This document shows, one piece after another, positions 22,284 to 34,437 of a DNA stretch of 64,000 nt; within the stretch, counting starts at the first letter, position 1; every line of letters starts with the position of its first letter. The stretch is from Calendula officinalis (lineage: Eukaryota; Streptophyta; Magnoliopsida; Asterales; Asteraceae). The notes beneath the pieces are model-generated. The model was not told where the DNA came from. It did not search any database and worked only from the letters and a program-made list of their open reading frames with translations. The translations under genes and the position numbers were made by a program. The stretch spans positions 77,932,901 to 77,996,900 of the forward strand of contig OY970829.1 of the NCBI GenBank assembly GCA_963853835.1, in the 5' to 3' direction.

Positions 22284-24643
22284 TGTAACGACCGGAAATT
22301 TCGGTTAATGAATTAAATGGGAATATTGAGGAATAAAGGTGGTAAAATATTTAATCGAGTCTCCATTATGTTTTATCGAGTGTTTGAATGTTTGGGACTT
22401 GGTGTAACCAAGTATGGGTCAAGATTTGGATGGAAATGTAACGACCCGCAATTTTTATCGAATAAAATTATGGAAAAATTACTATAAATAAGGATAAATC
22501 ATTTAAAAGACGTGGGAATTGGTTTCGTGTCATTTGGACATCGTTTGGTATGTGTATTCCCTTGTTAAAGTCGAAACGGGTCAAGATTGGGTAAAAGACC
22601 AAGTTGGAAAAGTGCATTTTGTTCCAGCATATTTTAGAGATCTCTAATCCGAGGATTAGCATCGCGAGTATTGATGGCCAAAAGTGCATTTTCAAGCAGC
22701 AAAGTTTAGAGATCTCTAATCCTGATTTTAGCATTTGCGAGTTTGGGTACCCGCGAGTTTTAGCAACGCGAGTTTTAAGATTAGCATTGCTAATTCGTGC
22801 AGGAAGTATAAAAAGAGGGTTTTAGCTAGGGTTTTCTCATTTTCAAAACCCACTTGAGCTTGGAGCCGTTTTTGGAGGAGAAAGAGGAGTTTTTGGTGAC
22901 TTCTTGCTCAAATCTTCACCATATTGAAGGATCTAAACATCAAAGGTAAGGATTTATGATTCTTGTTATCTCCTAGTAGTTTGTGAGCTTGATTTGGGGG
23001 AAAATGGTGGAGAAGAAGACCCACAATGGATGGTGTCTTGAAGTTTGGGTCTTGAGAGTGTAGAACACTCATAGTTATCATGTATACCATGAATCCATGG
23101 TTAATTTTTGTTTAGAAACCCGAATTAAGATCTAGGGTTTTGAGATTTCCACCAAGTTTGATGAACTTGGTGGTTGAGGATGATTATGTTGTGTTTATGA
23201 TGTCTAGTTATAGATGGTAACTAGATATGCTATATATTGTGTTGATAGGTTGGAAAAACTTAAAAGTTGGAGTTATTCCAAAGATGGAAGCCAGTATTCG
23301 TGTTGATAAACACGATTTGGATAGCTTTGCTAAGGTGAGTACATGAGACTTTTACTGAGTACATAGCAAATGATTTTGAAAACCATGATGATTTATGAGC
23401 CTTTATTAATGAATACTTTTAACAAGGATATGATTGAAATGATAAGAAAGTGTGAATAATAGACTATTTAGGTATGTCTAAAATGATTGATAACCTTAAA
23501 GAGATTATGATAATGAAAATTGATTAGTGAGTCCTTATTAGTAAGATGTATGGGTAAGGATAATGTTTAAGAAAATGTGATAATTAGTTGATTAATAATA
23601 TGTATTAATAGAGCTAATAACAATGATTTTCAAGTATCAAGTATTGATTAGTATAATATACTAATAAGAGTAGTGATTGAAGTGCTAGGGGAAGTAAATA
23701 TAAAGTGACTAGAAATAGATTTGTATTCTAGTCAAAGAGAAGTTAAAGTAATATGTTTTTGACAAATGATAAATATGCTTTATTTAGGAAAGGACTTGGT
23801 TAAGTCAATATTGAAATTGAATAAGAAACGAGAATAATATGATAATTAGAGTAGATGTATTCTAATTTATGTTTGAGTATGTATTATTGTGGCATAGGCC
23901 CGTATTTGATGATTTCATTATGTGTTGAGAAAAGGATCCAGATCATAGTTAACCCACACAAGTTGGGGGAGTTAGTGACACCTACTTGGGGAGGTACCAC
24001 CCTGCGCAAGAGTAGCCTGTCGAGAAATAGTTAACCCGGAAACGGGGGAGTTTTAGTTAACCCGGAAACGGGGGAGTTTCAGTTAACCCGGAAATGGGGG
24101 AGTTTACCTAGTTAACCCACATCGGGGGAGTTTGCTTCGGAGAGGGCCGTAGCGTATGTGATAAAGATTTGGTAAGCTTATGGATAGCTTACATGTATGT
24201 GACTACGTGATGGGTAAGCTTACGGTTAGCTTACTAGTAAATACGAATAAGCGGTAAGAATATAAATTGATAATTAATAAGTGATTAAAGAAAAGAAATG
24301 AATATTATGACTTTTATTATATTTAAGAATGAGTCGAAAAACCCATGTATTTCACGAGACTATTTTGTCTCACGTACTACTTTGTTTTTGTGGCTATGTA
24401 CTCAGGTTCAGGATCGATGGATTAGAAGGTCCCGTTAGAAGTGGCCTAGTGTTAATCAGCTCGGGAGCTCGTAGGTAGATCCCGTTTATCCTATGGTTAT
24501 GATATTGTTTTGTAACACCGGTTTTAAACTCTGATAAACTTTTAAATGGTTTTTGTTAAACCGTATTTTTGGGATATTGGACTGTGTACTATTTTTATTT
24601 TAAAACATAATTTAAAAGGTGTTTTAAAAATTGAGGTGTTATA
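22284..24643. mobile_element. Solo LTR, probably Ty3/gypsy (Tekay-like)
   Basis: Begins TGTAACGACCGG and ends GTGTTATA, flanked by identical 5-bp GTCTC (22279-22283 and 24644-24648). The TGTAACGACC start is typical of plant chromovirus LTRs. There is a TATA-like GTATAAAAAG near 22807, placed like an LTR promoter, but no gag-pol, primer-binding site or second LTR. A tandem duplication of about 65 bp (AAGTGCATTTT to TAGAGATCTCTAATCC) lies at 22611-22740. About 2.36 kb. A second TGTAACGACCCG at 22437 may mark an internal duplication or nested fragment. Superfamily is inferred from ends only. Confidence 0.7.
24028..24132 (+). repeat. Short tandem array inside the solo LTR
   Basis: Four units of about 26 bp, each AGTTAACCCGGAAACGGGGG-like followed by AGTTT, the last diverged (ACCCACATCGGGGGAG). 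A related single unit lies at about 23946. Confidence 0.85.
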
Positions 24644-24649
24644 GTCTCA

Positions 24650-25427
24650 GTATACACCTTTGATTTGGTTTGTAATTTTTCTAATCCGGATGATTTATTA
24701 GGTTAATTTTATTAATGTACATACAACTTTGAGTGACTTTTGATCCATTTGACCCATTTCGACTTTTGCTCGCCATAGAATATAGTCACAGGGTACCTTC
24801 CACCATATTGCGCGGGTACCCTATTATATCTATTACACATTTGAGACATTCCCAAATTAGTAAAACTTAATTTTCAATTATTAGATGATGGATTAAGGTT
24901 AGGTTAATTAGTATGACCGGACCCAATTGTTTAAATGGGTTAGGGCTCATTAGGGTTTATTAGGTCCAAACTTTGTAGCCTATAAATAGGAGCCTAGGAG
25001 GTCTTGTGATGCTATTGTTCATCAATCAATAAACAATTCTATTTCTATTGACTTATATGTTATTAGAGCAAGTTTCCTCTGTGGTTGGTCAAAGGACACA
25101 CGGACTCCACGTAACCCATAGATATCTACGTATTAGGTGCCAAAAAAAGGGACGCCGCACGTGAGGGGGCGTGTTGAGTAATGTCTCACATTGGACAGCA
25201 AATAAATTTGTAATGTGTTTATAAGTGTCCTGGGTTACTCATCTTACAACCGATTGATTTTAAAAAAGAACCCCGCAAACTTTCAGAAACTTTCTATTTT
25301 AGGAAATGTTTGCGTTTGAAAATTTTGAAAGCTCCAGTATCAAACTTGCAACTTCATGTTATTAGCAAAGTGCTCTTACCAACTGAACTTCTAGGTCGGA
25401 TGTTGATTACTTGAATGCAATTACTTT
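24650..25427. other. LTR retrotransposon debris
   Basis: No gene. CCTATAAATAGGAGCC near 24979 followed by CATCAATCAATAAACAATTC looks like the promoter and 3' part of a Copia-type LTR. GTTGAGTAATGTCTCACATT near 25173 resembles the start of another. An antisense tRNA-like TACCAACTGAACTTCTAGG near 25377 may be a SINE head. Confidence 0.4.
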
Positions 25428-25435
25428 TGTATCAT

Positions 25436-25986
25436 TAGGGGTGGCAATTCAGGTCGGGTTCAGGTTGACGGGTTCGGGTTCGTGGGTTGGCGGGTCAGAA
25501 ACGTTCAACCCGAAACCGACATGTTTATATAAACGGGTCAGATAACCCTAACCTGTTTAACTTCAACCCAAACCTAACCCATATAACCCATTTAATAAAA
25601 CGGGTTAAACATGTTATCAGGTCAAACAGATTAAACGGGTTAAACAAGTCAAAATGTAGTTATTATTACACAAATTCATAACAAAATACTAAACACCAAA
25701 TTACTAAGTAACATTTTTTATTTTCATCTAACTATTAATTACGTTTTAACTAGTAAACTATAAATTAAGTATAAATATATATATTTTAAAAATTTTTTAA
25801 TAATTAAACGGGTTGACAGGTCGACCCATTTAAATTATCATTGACCCGAACCTAACTTGTTTAATAAACGGGTCAGCTGACTCAACCCGAGACTGACCCA
25901 ATTATTTTTTACCTCAACCCAAACCTGTTTATTTTCGTGTCGGTTTCAGATCGGGTTTCGTGTCGGGTCAGAAATTGCCACCCCTA
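25436..25986. mobile_element. hAT-type element, GGGTTGACGG-rich
   Basis: Ends TAGGGGTGGCAATT and AAATTGCCACCCCTA are inverted repeats flanked by exact 8-bp TGTATCAT duplications (25428-25435, 25987-25994). Subterminal arrays of CGGGTT and AACCCG words face each other; the centre is AT-rich. 551 bp, no transposase. The same family, older, is at 31128-31607. Confidence 0.92.
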
Positions 25987-26030
25987 TGTATCATATTATC
26001 TTCATTAATCTATAAACGCATAGTGTTCTA

Positions 26031-26165
26031 TTGACCACCACCAACTAGCATCACTACCCTTCACCACCACCCACCACCATCACCTACTACCACAATCACT
26101 ACAATCACCACCCATCATCACTATTGCCACCCACCACCATCAATACTGCTGCTACCACCGTCACT
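26031..26165 (+). repeat. (CCA/CAT)-rich low-complexity tract
   Basis: Imperfect triplet tract of CACCAC, CATCAC and TACCAC words. No start codon or family match supports coding. Confidence 0.8.
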
Positions 26166-29157
26166 ATGATCACTATCACAAAATATAGTTAAAGGGTATC
26201 CTCCAGCGTATTGCGCAGTATATTCTAAAAGGAGTATGATGTGTAAATGTAGAGGTGTAAACTAGATAACGACCCTTTAGACCCCATATAATTTTTTAAA
26301 TTAAATGACGATACTTGAAATTTTTGTAAATCTCATAGACTATTAAGTTTGCACATGAACATGTCTTAACTAAAGTAACAATATCTGAAGATGGGGAAAA
26401 ATGAACATATCTAATAAACAAAATTTTAATCAATTTCACAGTTCGTACTATGGCATCACACATGATCAAAAACAGATTTCTAATTAGAGACATAAATAAC
26501 AAAATATGTAATGAAAAATGAAACTGAAAGTGTAAGTTGAGCAACTGAAAATAAATTCAAAATGGAAAAATGTACATATCTGAAACAATTTCACAGTTTG
26601 TTCTATGGCAAACACATGAGTATAAACACATCTGTTTATTAATTTGTTCGTCATAGCAGAGCAGCTTCAAGCAGGTATATATACAACAAAATACAAATAA
26701 ACACATTAAACAGATATATGTCACAGCCACTTATGTGTCGTCGGTGACGAGCAAATTTTGCAAATATGATAGCTGAGTTGGTTGTTGATTGAGTCAACAC
26801 ATATTAAAAACCATGTTGTTTGATTATATCTCTAGCTGACTGTGCTGAATGATGAAAAGTGAGTTAGGATCGAGTCGGAGACAAGTTTGGACCGAGTTCA
26901 ACTTTTTTTTTTTATTCGGACCGTATGAAGATGCAAATCTTGACCGAGTATGAAGTTTGGAACGAGTCAGATGAAATATGATCAACTAGGATAAAATGTT
27001 TGAAGTCAAGAGAAAAAATAGAATATTAAAAATATTTGAGCGCTTATTAAGCTATGGTCAAGGGCCGGTTTAATTATAAGTTGATAGTTGTTAATATCCA
27101 CTTTGGAAATAGATTAGAGGCCTACTAATTACAATGTGGCTAAATGTGGCACGATTAGCCATTTCCTGTTCAATGCATGATAGTGCCAAATCATTTCTAT
27201 TGTCTTTGTTTTTGTTATTTAGCTGTAAGCACTAGTGTTTCATCGTATTTGCATGCACTCTCTTTAGTGTCAACCTACTACTAGATTCCAACTAAAAAGT
27301 CAACTCCATTACGCAAGTTTTTACCAACAATGGGTCAAACTCAGTCAAGGATAATGTTCTACTTGATAACCATGCTTAGAGCTTATATTTCAAGTGTATA
27401 TTCTTTCAACTGTAAATTGATGCCAAGATTCGCAACGAGCAAAAATTGGTTATGTCCCAAGATCTTATTAATAATTGGGTTGCGCTAAAATGATCATAAC
27501 TTAGATTACAGGGCTTCGTTTCATGTCCTAGACCAGTCAAATCGAAACTTGAGTCGAGGAGAATATCGTGGTAAACAATCATAGCTTGTTTATGGAACTT
27601 TCAGGCAAAAAAAAGTTGTATTTTCTAAGTTATTTGCATTTAAGAGTTTTTTCCTATGTTTTTAAACTTTGTGGGTCAGTTTTCGGCCCGTTTTCCTTTT
27701 AGCTCCATTTGAAATATAGGTTTATTTTATGGTTTTATTGTGATGCTGGAGTATTTAATTTTGGAATATAAGAAATTTCATTTTTCTCTCTCAATATATA
27801 GGATTTGTATTTTGAGTCGTTTATTCGTAAAAATTAATCTAACGGAAGTTACTTTAATGAGATATCGTGATTCACGTACAAAGTCAGATTTTTGTAATGG
27901 AAATTGTGGGGTTGTAAGTTTGACACAAATGTGGGTGAACAAACATTTGGGAGGTTAATAATGAAAGGAATAGAAATTTCAAATTTGGTTACATCCGATA
28001 GTATAACCCGTTTTGACCGTTGTACCCTGATAAATAAACGGCCCGATCTTGTAGAACGGTTTTTTTTTATTTCATTTTGAGGCTTTAATACAGAATATTT
28101 GCTTCATATTTCACTTTGTTAAGTTTAAAATGATTGTGGTTTTAGTTTTATCAATTCAGATTCATAGTGGATCTCATTCTTTCTTAATTAATGTTCAAAG
28201 GGTATTTCCGTACATAAATGGCTCCTCAGAGAGTCAGAGGTGCCGAGTTTTTGCTCGTGATATACACGACCTAATCTTTGTCAATTTGTCATGGTCGTTT
28301 CCTAACCATCCATTTATCATTTGATAAATATTTATCTTAAAAATATCGAACTTGCAATATCTAAAAAGTTATTCAGGAACCCTTGCCGCTAGCTTATCAC
28401 TAAAATCTGAATATGATCTAGCCATAGTGGACCTCTTTCTTTGTTAATTGTGGAGATTAAATATGATCTGGTCGGACACTTTTTTATTATAAGTAACTAG
28501 TATTGCTTATCTAGCATTAGCACCATGTAATCAAACCTTAAACAAATCCACTGTTAAAAGCAACCAGTCTTTCTCCTACTTTTTAATCCATATAAAGTAC
28601 ATAACTAGTTAAAAAAATATTAATAAATAAATATTGGGATGAGGAGAAAAGACGTGCCCTTTTGAGGAAGTCAAAATGTACATGTTTGGGGTTTATTTAA
28701 TATCATAGAATCTAAATTTTATATGTTTAAGATCCCTAAAGCTATAAGTTCAAATTAGCTGGCGGCCAGCAATATCATAATATTCTGGTAATGCTCACCT
28801 TATGTATTTTGTTTTTATGTTAGCCTTTTAATTATACTTTGTTGCTTTCTTTCTTACATAACTTCGTTTTCTCAACGGCATCCAGAAGAGTAGAATTCTC
28901 ATAAGTTCTCGGGTTTAATCACTAGTAGCAACAAAAAAAACCCTTGTGGTCATTGAGATTCATTCGAGCCGACTCCAGACTATTCACAAAGTAGATGACT
29001 GCCCTGAAATTAGTTGACTTACCTAATGAGTTGGAAAGTTGCTAATTTTGTTTTACTTTTTTCTTAAATCTAAATTTTATATGTGGCCATCAAGTAACAA
29101 TAAATACATTTTGAATCTAAATTTTGTATAAGATAATATTAAATTTTATATGAGCAT
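26166..29157. other. Intergenic DNA
   Basis: Apart from the SINE-like copy at 28243, I see no gene, LTR pair or bounded MITE. AT-rich, with short open frames only. The GGGTATCCTCCAGCGTATTG segment near 26195 resembles GGGTACCTTCCACCATATTG near 24791, an old duplicated repeat. Confidence 0.4.
28243..28403 (-). repeat. SINE-like family S, copy 4
   Basis: GCTCGTGATATACACGACCT and the TTGATAAATATTTATCT body identify it. Ends with a reversed tRNA-like head near 28390. Confidence 0.65.
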
Positions 29158-29408
29158 AGTACCGTAACAGTGCCGAATTGGCGGTACTGAATTTTCCCGG
29201 CCTTTAAAATGCATGGGTACTAAGTATTGTAGGTCGGTACTGCTATGGGACTGATTCGGTTCCGACATTTGCTTGGATTTCCTATATCATGGAAGATGTT
29301 CGCTTCCGAACCGAGGGTACTAAACTTTTTGGGACCAAAACTGGGTACCAAGTACTAAGTTTGATACATGTTTTGTTCCGGTATACGGTCGCGGCTGCTC
29401 ATCCCTAA
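29158..29408. repeat. Decayed hAT-like element rich in CGGTAC/GGTTCC words
   Basis: The right end GCTGCTCATCCCTA resembles hAT termini in this window. The left end TATGAGCATAG is diverged. No exact duplication found. Confidence 0.35.
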
Positions 29409-29570
29409 TTAAAGGAGTCCACATGAAACACAGATAAATAATCAAATTTTATATACAAGAACTAAAAGGCGAAAATAACATAGGGGTAAGAAAATCATGT
29501 TTGTAATGATCCATGTAGGCTATTAAAATAAGCATACTTTTTAAATGTCAATTAGTATGAGGAAGAGGGA

Positions 29571-29596
29571 GGGGGGGGGGGGGGGGGGGGGGGGGG
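29571..29596 (+). repeat. 26-base poly(G) tract
   Basis: Uninterrupted run of 26 G after GAGGAAGAGGGA, ending 217 bases before the CLE start codon. Could form a G-quadruplex; length is likely error-prone and polymorphic. Confidence 0.9.
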
Positions 29597-29749
29597 TTAT
29601 GATGAAATAGTGAAAACACTAACCTAACAAATCGCAATACTCACTTGCATATGTAATATATCCCATTTCTTACATTAAAGTGGCTACACTTTGTGACTTT
29701 GAATTGCTATTACATTTAAATAAGACAAAATTGTTTTGCAATGGATGTC

Positions 29750-29757
29750 TATATAAG
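29750..29757 (+). promoter_or_regulatory. TATA box of first CLE gene
   Basis: TATATAAG, 57 bases upstream of the ATG at 29814. This spacing fits a short 5' UTR of about 25-30 bases. Confidence 0.6.
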
Positions 29758-29813
29758 TTCAAGTGTCCTAGCAAATAATCTCTACCATCACCTCCCATTT
29801 TCTACAAAATTTA

Positions 29814-30029
29814 ATGGCATCTTCAATTAGGTTTTGGTTCTTTCTATCTCTTGTTCTACTTTCGGGTACAATTTCAGAATCCCGCATTCTAAGAAACGAA
29901 GGGGGGTTAATGAAAAAAGCAAGAGAAATATTACACGAAAGTACTCGAAGATATAATATGGAGGGAAAAAATGCCCGTTATCATGTCAATAGGAGGAGCC
30001 CTGGTGGTCCTGACCCTAAACATCATTAA
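29814..30029 (+). CDS. CLE signalling peptide precursor
   Basis: 71 residues, single exon. Residues 1-22 form a signal peptide (hydrophobic FWFFLSLVLLSG core, likely cleaved near SES). A charged variable region follows, and the last 12 residues are the CLE motif RRSPGGPDPKHH, directly before the stop. The mature peptide is expected to be about 12-13 residues with hydroxylated prolines, acting outside the cell as a ligand for CLV1/BAM-type receptor kinases. The GGPDP core resembles Arabidopsis CLE5/CLE6-type A-class peptides; K at position 10 and R at position 2 are less usual. A second CLE gene lies 4.4 kb downstream on the same strand. Confidence 0.93.
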   Translation: MASSIRFWFFLSLVLLSGTISESRILRNEGGLMKKAREILHESTRRYNMEGKNARYHVNRRSPGGPDPKHH

Positions 30030-30557
30030 CATGGATCGGGTCATCGGGTCAATTCCTCAAATGATCAAGTTATGGTTGATTATATATTTTTAATTTTGCA
30101 ACGATGATTTTGGGTGCAACCGAGATGTAACTTATTGTTATGAATATGAGTATTATAATAATAACTATCTTCTCTTTTAATTCGCGTTCTTGGTCCTTTT
30201 AGAGCTTTGTTGAATGATATGTGATATTATCGGCATGTTACATGTGCAAATATTTATAGTATAACAAAATAACAAGTAACCAACAACGGCTAAACTTGGG
30301 TCATTTTCAGCATCTTCTACTTGTATTAGTGGTGGTCCATGACTATATTTATATAGGATGGATGGTAAATTGGCTTTTGCTTATGTTATGCGCCGTTTGT
30401 TTAGATGAAGTTGATGCAAATTGCAACAGCATGAATTGATTTGTTAAAAGGCCACTTGTTCTTTGTCATAATACTATCTACCAATACTCATCGCTTATGG
30501 TGGGATCTCATGAGATCCTTAATTTTCCGGCGGGATCATAACTTTTACTAGATATTA
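30030..30557. other. CLE 3' flank
   Basis: Probably the 3' UTR of the CLE gene, then AT-rich DNA. No gene or repeat recognised. Confidence 0.4.
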
Positions 30558-30565
30558 GACACGGG

Positions 30566-31122
30566 TAGAGATGCAAACGGGTACGGGTAGTAGCGGGTAC
30601 TGTAAAACCCGTATCCGTATCCGACCATTATTCCCATACCCATACCCATACCCGCCCCGTACCCGGTCAAATACCCGTCGGGTTCGGGTAGAAAAATCCC
30701 CGCCGGGTACGGGTAACCCGACGGGTACCCGTTCTATAAAAAAATTAAACAAAATATCTAAAACATTTAATACTCTTAGTTCGTTCAGGCTTATTTCGTT
30801 CAATACGTAATGGACTAACGGGAGACGAGCCATATTTTAACCACTATTAAATTGGGCTAATGAGATATTAAGAGTTGGACTAAGTTTGAGTAGTGACTAG
30901 TGGGCTAAATTTGTATTAAAAAAAATTACACATTAATATATATATTCGGGTCGGGTATAAACGGTGCGGGTATTATAAATCATGTACCCGACCCGCACCC
31001 GCTCTCGGGTATGAAATTTAAAGCCATCCCCGACCCGTTACCCGTTTAGACGGGTAATACCCGCCCCGTAAGACTCGGGTACCCGCGGATACCCAAATCC
31101 GCGGGTTAAATTTGTATCCCTA
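30566..31122. mobile_element. hAT-type element, CGGGTA-rich, inserted in another repeat
   Basis: Left end TAGAGATGCAAACGGGTACG and right end CGGGTTAAATTTGTATCCCTA are imperfect inverted repeats flanked by exact 8-bp GACACGGG (30558-30565 and 31123-31130). Opposed arrays of CGGGTA and TACCCG words. 557 bp, no transposase. The duplicated target includes the GGG that begins the older element at 31128, so it landed on that element's very end. Confidence 0.92.
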
Positions 31123-31127
31123 GACAC

Positions 31128-31607
31128 GGGTGGCAATAAGATCGATTTTAGGTTATTGGTTCAGGTTAGTAGGTTGGATTGTTGGAATCAGTCAACTAAA
31201 CCCAACTTGTTTAGAATCTTAGCTCAGAAAAATCAACCTTAAGCATGATACATTTAAACCATGGTAACTCAGACATGACTCGTCTGACACATATAACTAA
31301 CAGGTTGGTGGGTTAAATGGGTTAGCGGGTCAGAAACAGGTTAGCGGTTCAAAATGGACGTAAATACAATGCTAATAGTAAGGAACTGAAATGTCAAAGA
31401 GAGATTCCGAGATGTTTTAGGCGGGGTTTAGAGATTTTATAGGATTCTATAGTTTAGGTCGATCCGTTTATACATAAGTCGACCCGAACCCGATACTGTT
31501 TATGCATAAATGAGTCGGCATGTTTTTGACCCGGACTCATTTATGCTCAACCTAAACCTAATAAATTTTGTGTCGGGTTTCGGGTCATATCGGAAATTGC
31601 CGCCCTA
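31128..31607. mobile_element. Older copy of the 25436 hAT family
   Basis: Starts GGGTGGCAAT and ends GAAATTGCCGCCCTA, matching the termini at 25436-25986. Internal GGGTTAGCGGGTCAG words also match. Flanks show no exact duplication, which fits greater age. Confidence 0.7.
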
Positions 31608-31615
31608 ATATAGTA

Positions 31616-31918
31616 CTTCCTTCGTTTCAAAATAAGTGTTACACTTTGTCTTTCATGTTTTTTGAGGCAAAATATCATAATGAAGGTTAATTAGATTAAA
31701 TTGGATAGTTAGTGGAGGATGTGTCCCACAAATTTAAAATAAAGTGGAGATAATGATGTTTAAAAGTAAACGTATGAGTAAATAAGTAATTTCACTATAT
31801 TAAATAGATAGTTAGTGGGTGTGGACCCCATTACATTTTACCAAATAAGATAAGTTTTCAAAGTGTATCACTTATTTTGAAATATTCCAAAATAAAAAAT
31901 GTATCACTTAGAAGGAAG
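31616..31918. repeat. Stowaway-like MITE family B, copy 2
   Basis: Starts CTTCCTTCGTTTCAAAATAA, ends GAAGGAAG, TA on both sides. It abuts the hAT element ending at 31607. Confidence 0.8.
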
Positions 31919-33599
31919 TATAAGAAATAAACAATTACGGAAGTGCGAGGATATTGAGCATCACAAACTAATCATTACACTTTTAAGTGTAGACAAGATA
32001 TATATTTGTTCATGTTGGTAAGTGCGAAAAAAAGTTTTACAATATTAAATCTCATAAATTGTGATGAATTTTTACTCTCGGAATCTCGTTTTGCCCTAAT
32101 AATGCATGCTAACAAATAAACTGTCTTTTAGACTTATTCATAATATATCAAATGGTGTTTGGGCTCTTTTGATATTTTAGATAGCATCTCTCTGCCTTCA
32201 GTCACTGAGAACACTATTTTGTTTTTGGTGATTATGTCACATGCATTTTTAATTTCCATTGTTGCAAAAGAAGGTCCCTCTATTGATTATCTATTTTAAT
32301 TTGCTTTCAAGATTCTCATAATTTTCATCTTCTACCACCACTAAAAACCACCACCACCCTCCCACCATTAGACACCGGCCACCACCACCAACCCACTACC
32401 ACAAACCAAACACATATAACATAAGTTATGCCCTTCAATAAATAAATTTTAATGTGTAAAAAAAACAGCAGTAAGTTGGTGAAGAAGAGTAAAAAACGAA
32501 AATAAAATTGGTCTAGTTGATTTTTAAAATACCAAAGATAATTTAATCTAAAAATCACGTTGATTCGAAGAATATCATGGATTTGGTCTTTAAAACATGT
32601 TCAATAAAATAACACGAATTTTAGGAGAAAATTTAATTTTTATAGAAACTTCGAGAGTCTTAAACAAACCAAATAAGACCTAGATTTTTTAATGGGCAAA
32701 AAATGGCAGAAAACTAGTCCTAAATCAAAGTCCAAAAGTTAAACAAAAAACTTAAAATGTAAATGTAGATAATTTTTAAAAAAGCGTTTTCGGGTATGAA
32801 AGTTCCAGAAACTGTCTACGCTTGTTTACCGGTGTGTAGTCTTTGTCGCTAGTTTCGATTTGGCTGATCAAACACCTACAACTGAGACTCAAGGCAAAAG
32901 CTAGCTATATCTATTTTAGTGTTGCCCCTTTTCTCATACGGTTGAGCTTCAAGGAACAAAATGGTACGTATGTCCTACACATTTAGGTCTACTATATTCT
33001 ACATCAGTTGGTCATTTCATAGTGTTAATCGACTTGTAGTTGGTCCAAATAATGCTAGTGACTATGGTGTTAACCTTGCTGGCTGAGTTTGCTACCACTC
33101 TCGATCTATTTATGTGCCTTCATACGTACGTTTGCAAGTGTGTGTCCGTGTAAGAGAGAGGACGAGATTACCATCAACGTATAAAGGATATAATCATCGT
33201 CAAAAACAAAAAAAAACTTTAAGCTGCGTATGCACGCATATTGTTATCAGCCGAAAAGATGACAAAACAAAGAACTCACACATTCACATTAGTTGAAAAT
33301 GACGATAAATCGACTTCGAGTAAAGCATATTATGTCTTTTTCTGTTTGATGATGTCTTAATTAATTAACTTCATGCGAATAGGAAAAAAAACAAAACAAA
33401 ACAAGAAGAGAACAGAAAGGATGACTAGATGTTTAACTAAAACTTGCTATTCTTTCGACATATGTTAAATCATGGCCTAAAGTTACTAATATTATAATTA
33501 ATTCACCATTATATCTCCGTTTGTGTTTCTACGTTAGGTTACGGATCATTTATATTAACTGTAATACATACATTACAATGTCATTTCAAATCATCTTGT

Positions 33600-33680
33600 G
33601 ATAACCTATTGATAAGAGCTCTCGAATTACTTCATACATGTCACGAGTTTGATCACTCCCCAGATGATCGGGTGATGTAG
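33600..33680 (+). repeat. SINE-like family S, partial copy 5
   Basis: tRNA-like head only: TGATAAGAGCTCTCGAATTA, then CACGAGTTTGATCAC. Confidence 0.5.
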
Positions 33681-34127
33681 ACTAAAAATCGAGAACACAA
33701 ATTGATATCATTGGTTCTTAGAATACATATGACAATCTAATTCAAAATCACGTTGATTCAAACAATGTCGTGGATTTGGTTTTCAAAATTTGTTCAACTC
33801 AAAAACACAAATTTTATGAGAAAATCAACTTTCATAAAATTAACAATTGAAATCTCCTGTGTCTCAAACAAACTTAAATAAGGTCCAGATTTTCGAATGT
33901 GCCAAAAAATTTAAAACAAATTTTTTTAAAACATAGTCTTCGTAGCTAGCTTCAATTTGCTTGGTCGCACGCCTGAAACGAAGACTCCTAAGAAAAGTTA
34001 TGCTCATTTTAGTTCAACTCATTTTATTGCAACTCGTTTTTAAACATGATATTTAGCCTTAAGGAACAAAAGGTCATGATCCTCTACACTTGGGTCTACA
34101 TTATTTGGGCCTACATATCTGGGGAAG

Positions 34128-34205
34128 GTTCGAAAACGATCTAGAAAATGTTTAAGGTTGTCTAAATCACGAATAAAATCTCGACCAACCTGATGAGCCC
34201 TTATA
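34128..34205 (+). repeat. SINE-like family S, partial copy 6
   Basis: Tail part only: GGTTCGAAAACGATC, then TAAATCACGAATAAAATCTC and GATGAGCCC. Confidence 0.5.
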
Positions 34206-34366
34206 AGTGCAATATTTTTTAATAAAATAAATCAATGCCATCCCAATTTGGAAGTCAAAGAGTTATCTGTTTGGATATCAAACATATTTAAGCTTTATGT
34301 GATTCTTTATCATCGATGATCTTACTATCCACTAACCTTTTTTTGTCTCTTTTTCTTAATCTTCTC

Positions 34367-34374
34367 TATATAAA
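34367..34374 (+). promoter_or_regulatory. TATA box of second CLE gene
   Basis: TATATAAA, about 64 bases before the ATG at 34438. Confidence 0.65.
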
Positions 34375-34437
34375 CAACACGTTTCTAGTTGTTCTAATTG
34401 TCCTATTTCATTTTAGCAACTATAAACACATCGAACC

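Larger units (their letters stand above)
31919..34366. other. Intergenic DNA between the two CLE genes
   Basis: AT-rich. A CCACCACC-rich tract lies at 32333-32400. Related segments near 32560-32870 and 33745-33990 share TCACGTTGATTC, CATGGATTTGG/CGTGGATTTGG and TTTAAAACATGT-type stretches, indicating an old duplication of about 250 bp. SINE-like fragments lie at 33600 and 34128. No third CLE motif was found on either strand. Confidence 0.45.

Noticed and set aside
24028..24132. Regularly spaced repeats that superficially resemble a CRISPR array
   Set aside because: Units are contiguous with no unique spacers, lie in an LTR, and the DNA is plant nuclear.
30555..30833. Frames rich in RIRIRP or YPYPYP repeats
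   Set aside because: They derive from the CGGGTA/TACCCG arrays of the hAT element at 30566-31122.
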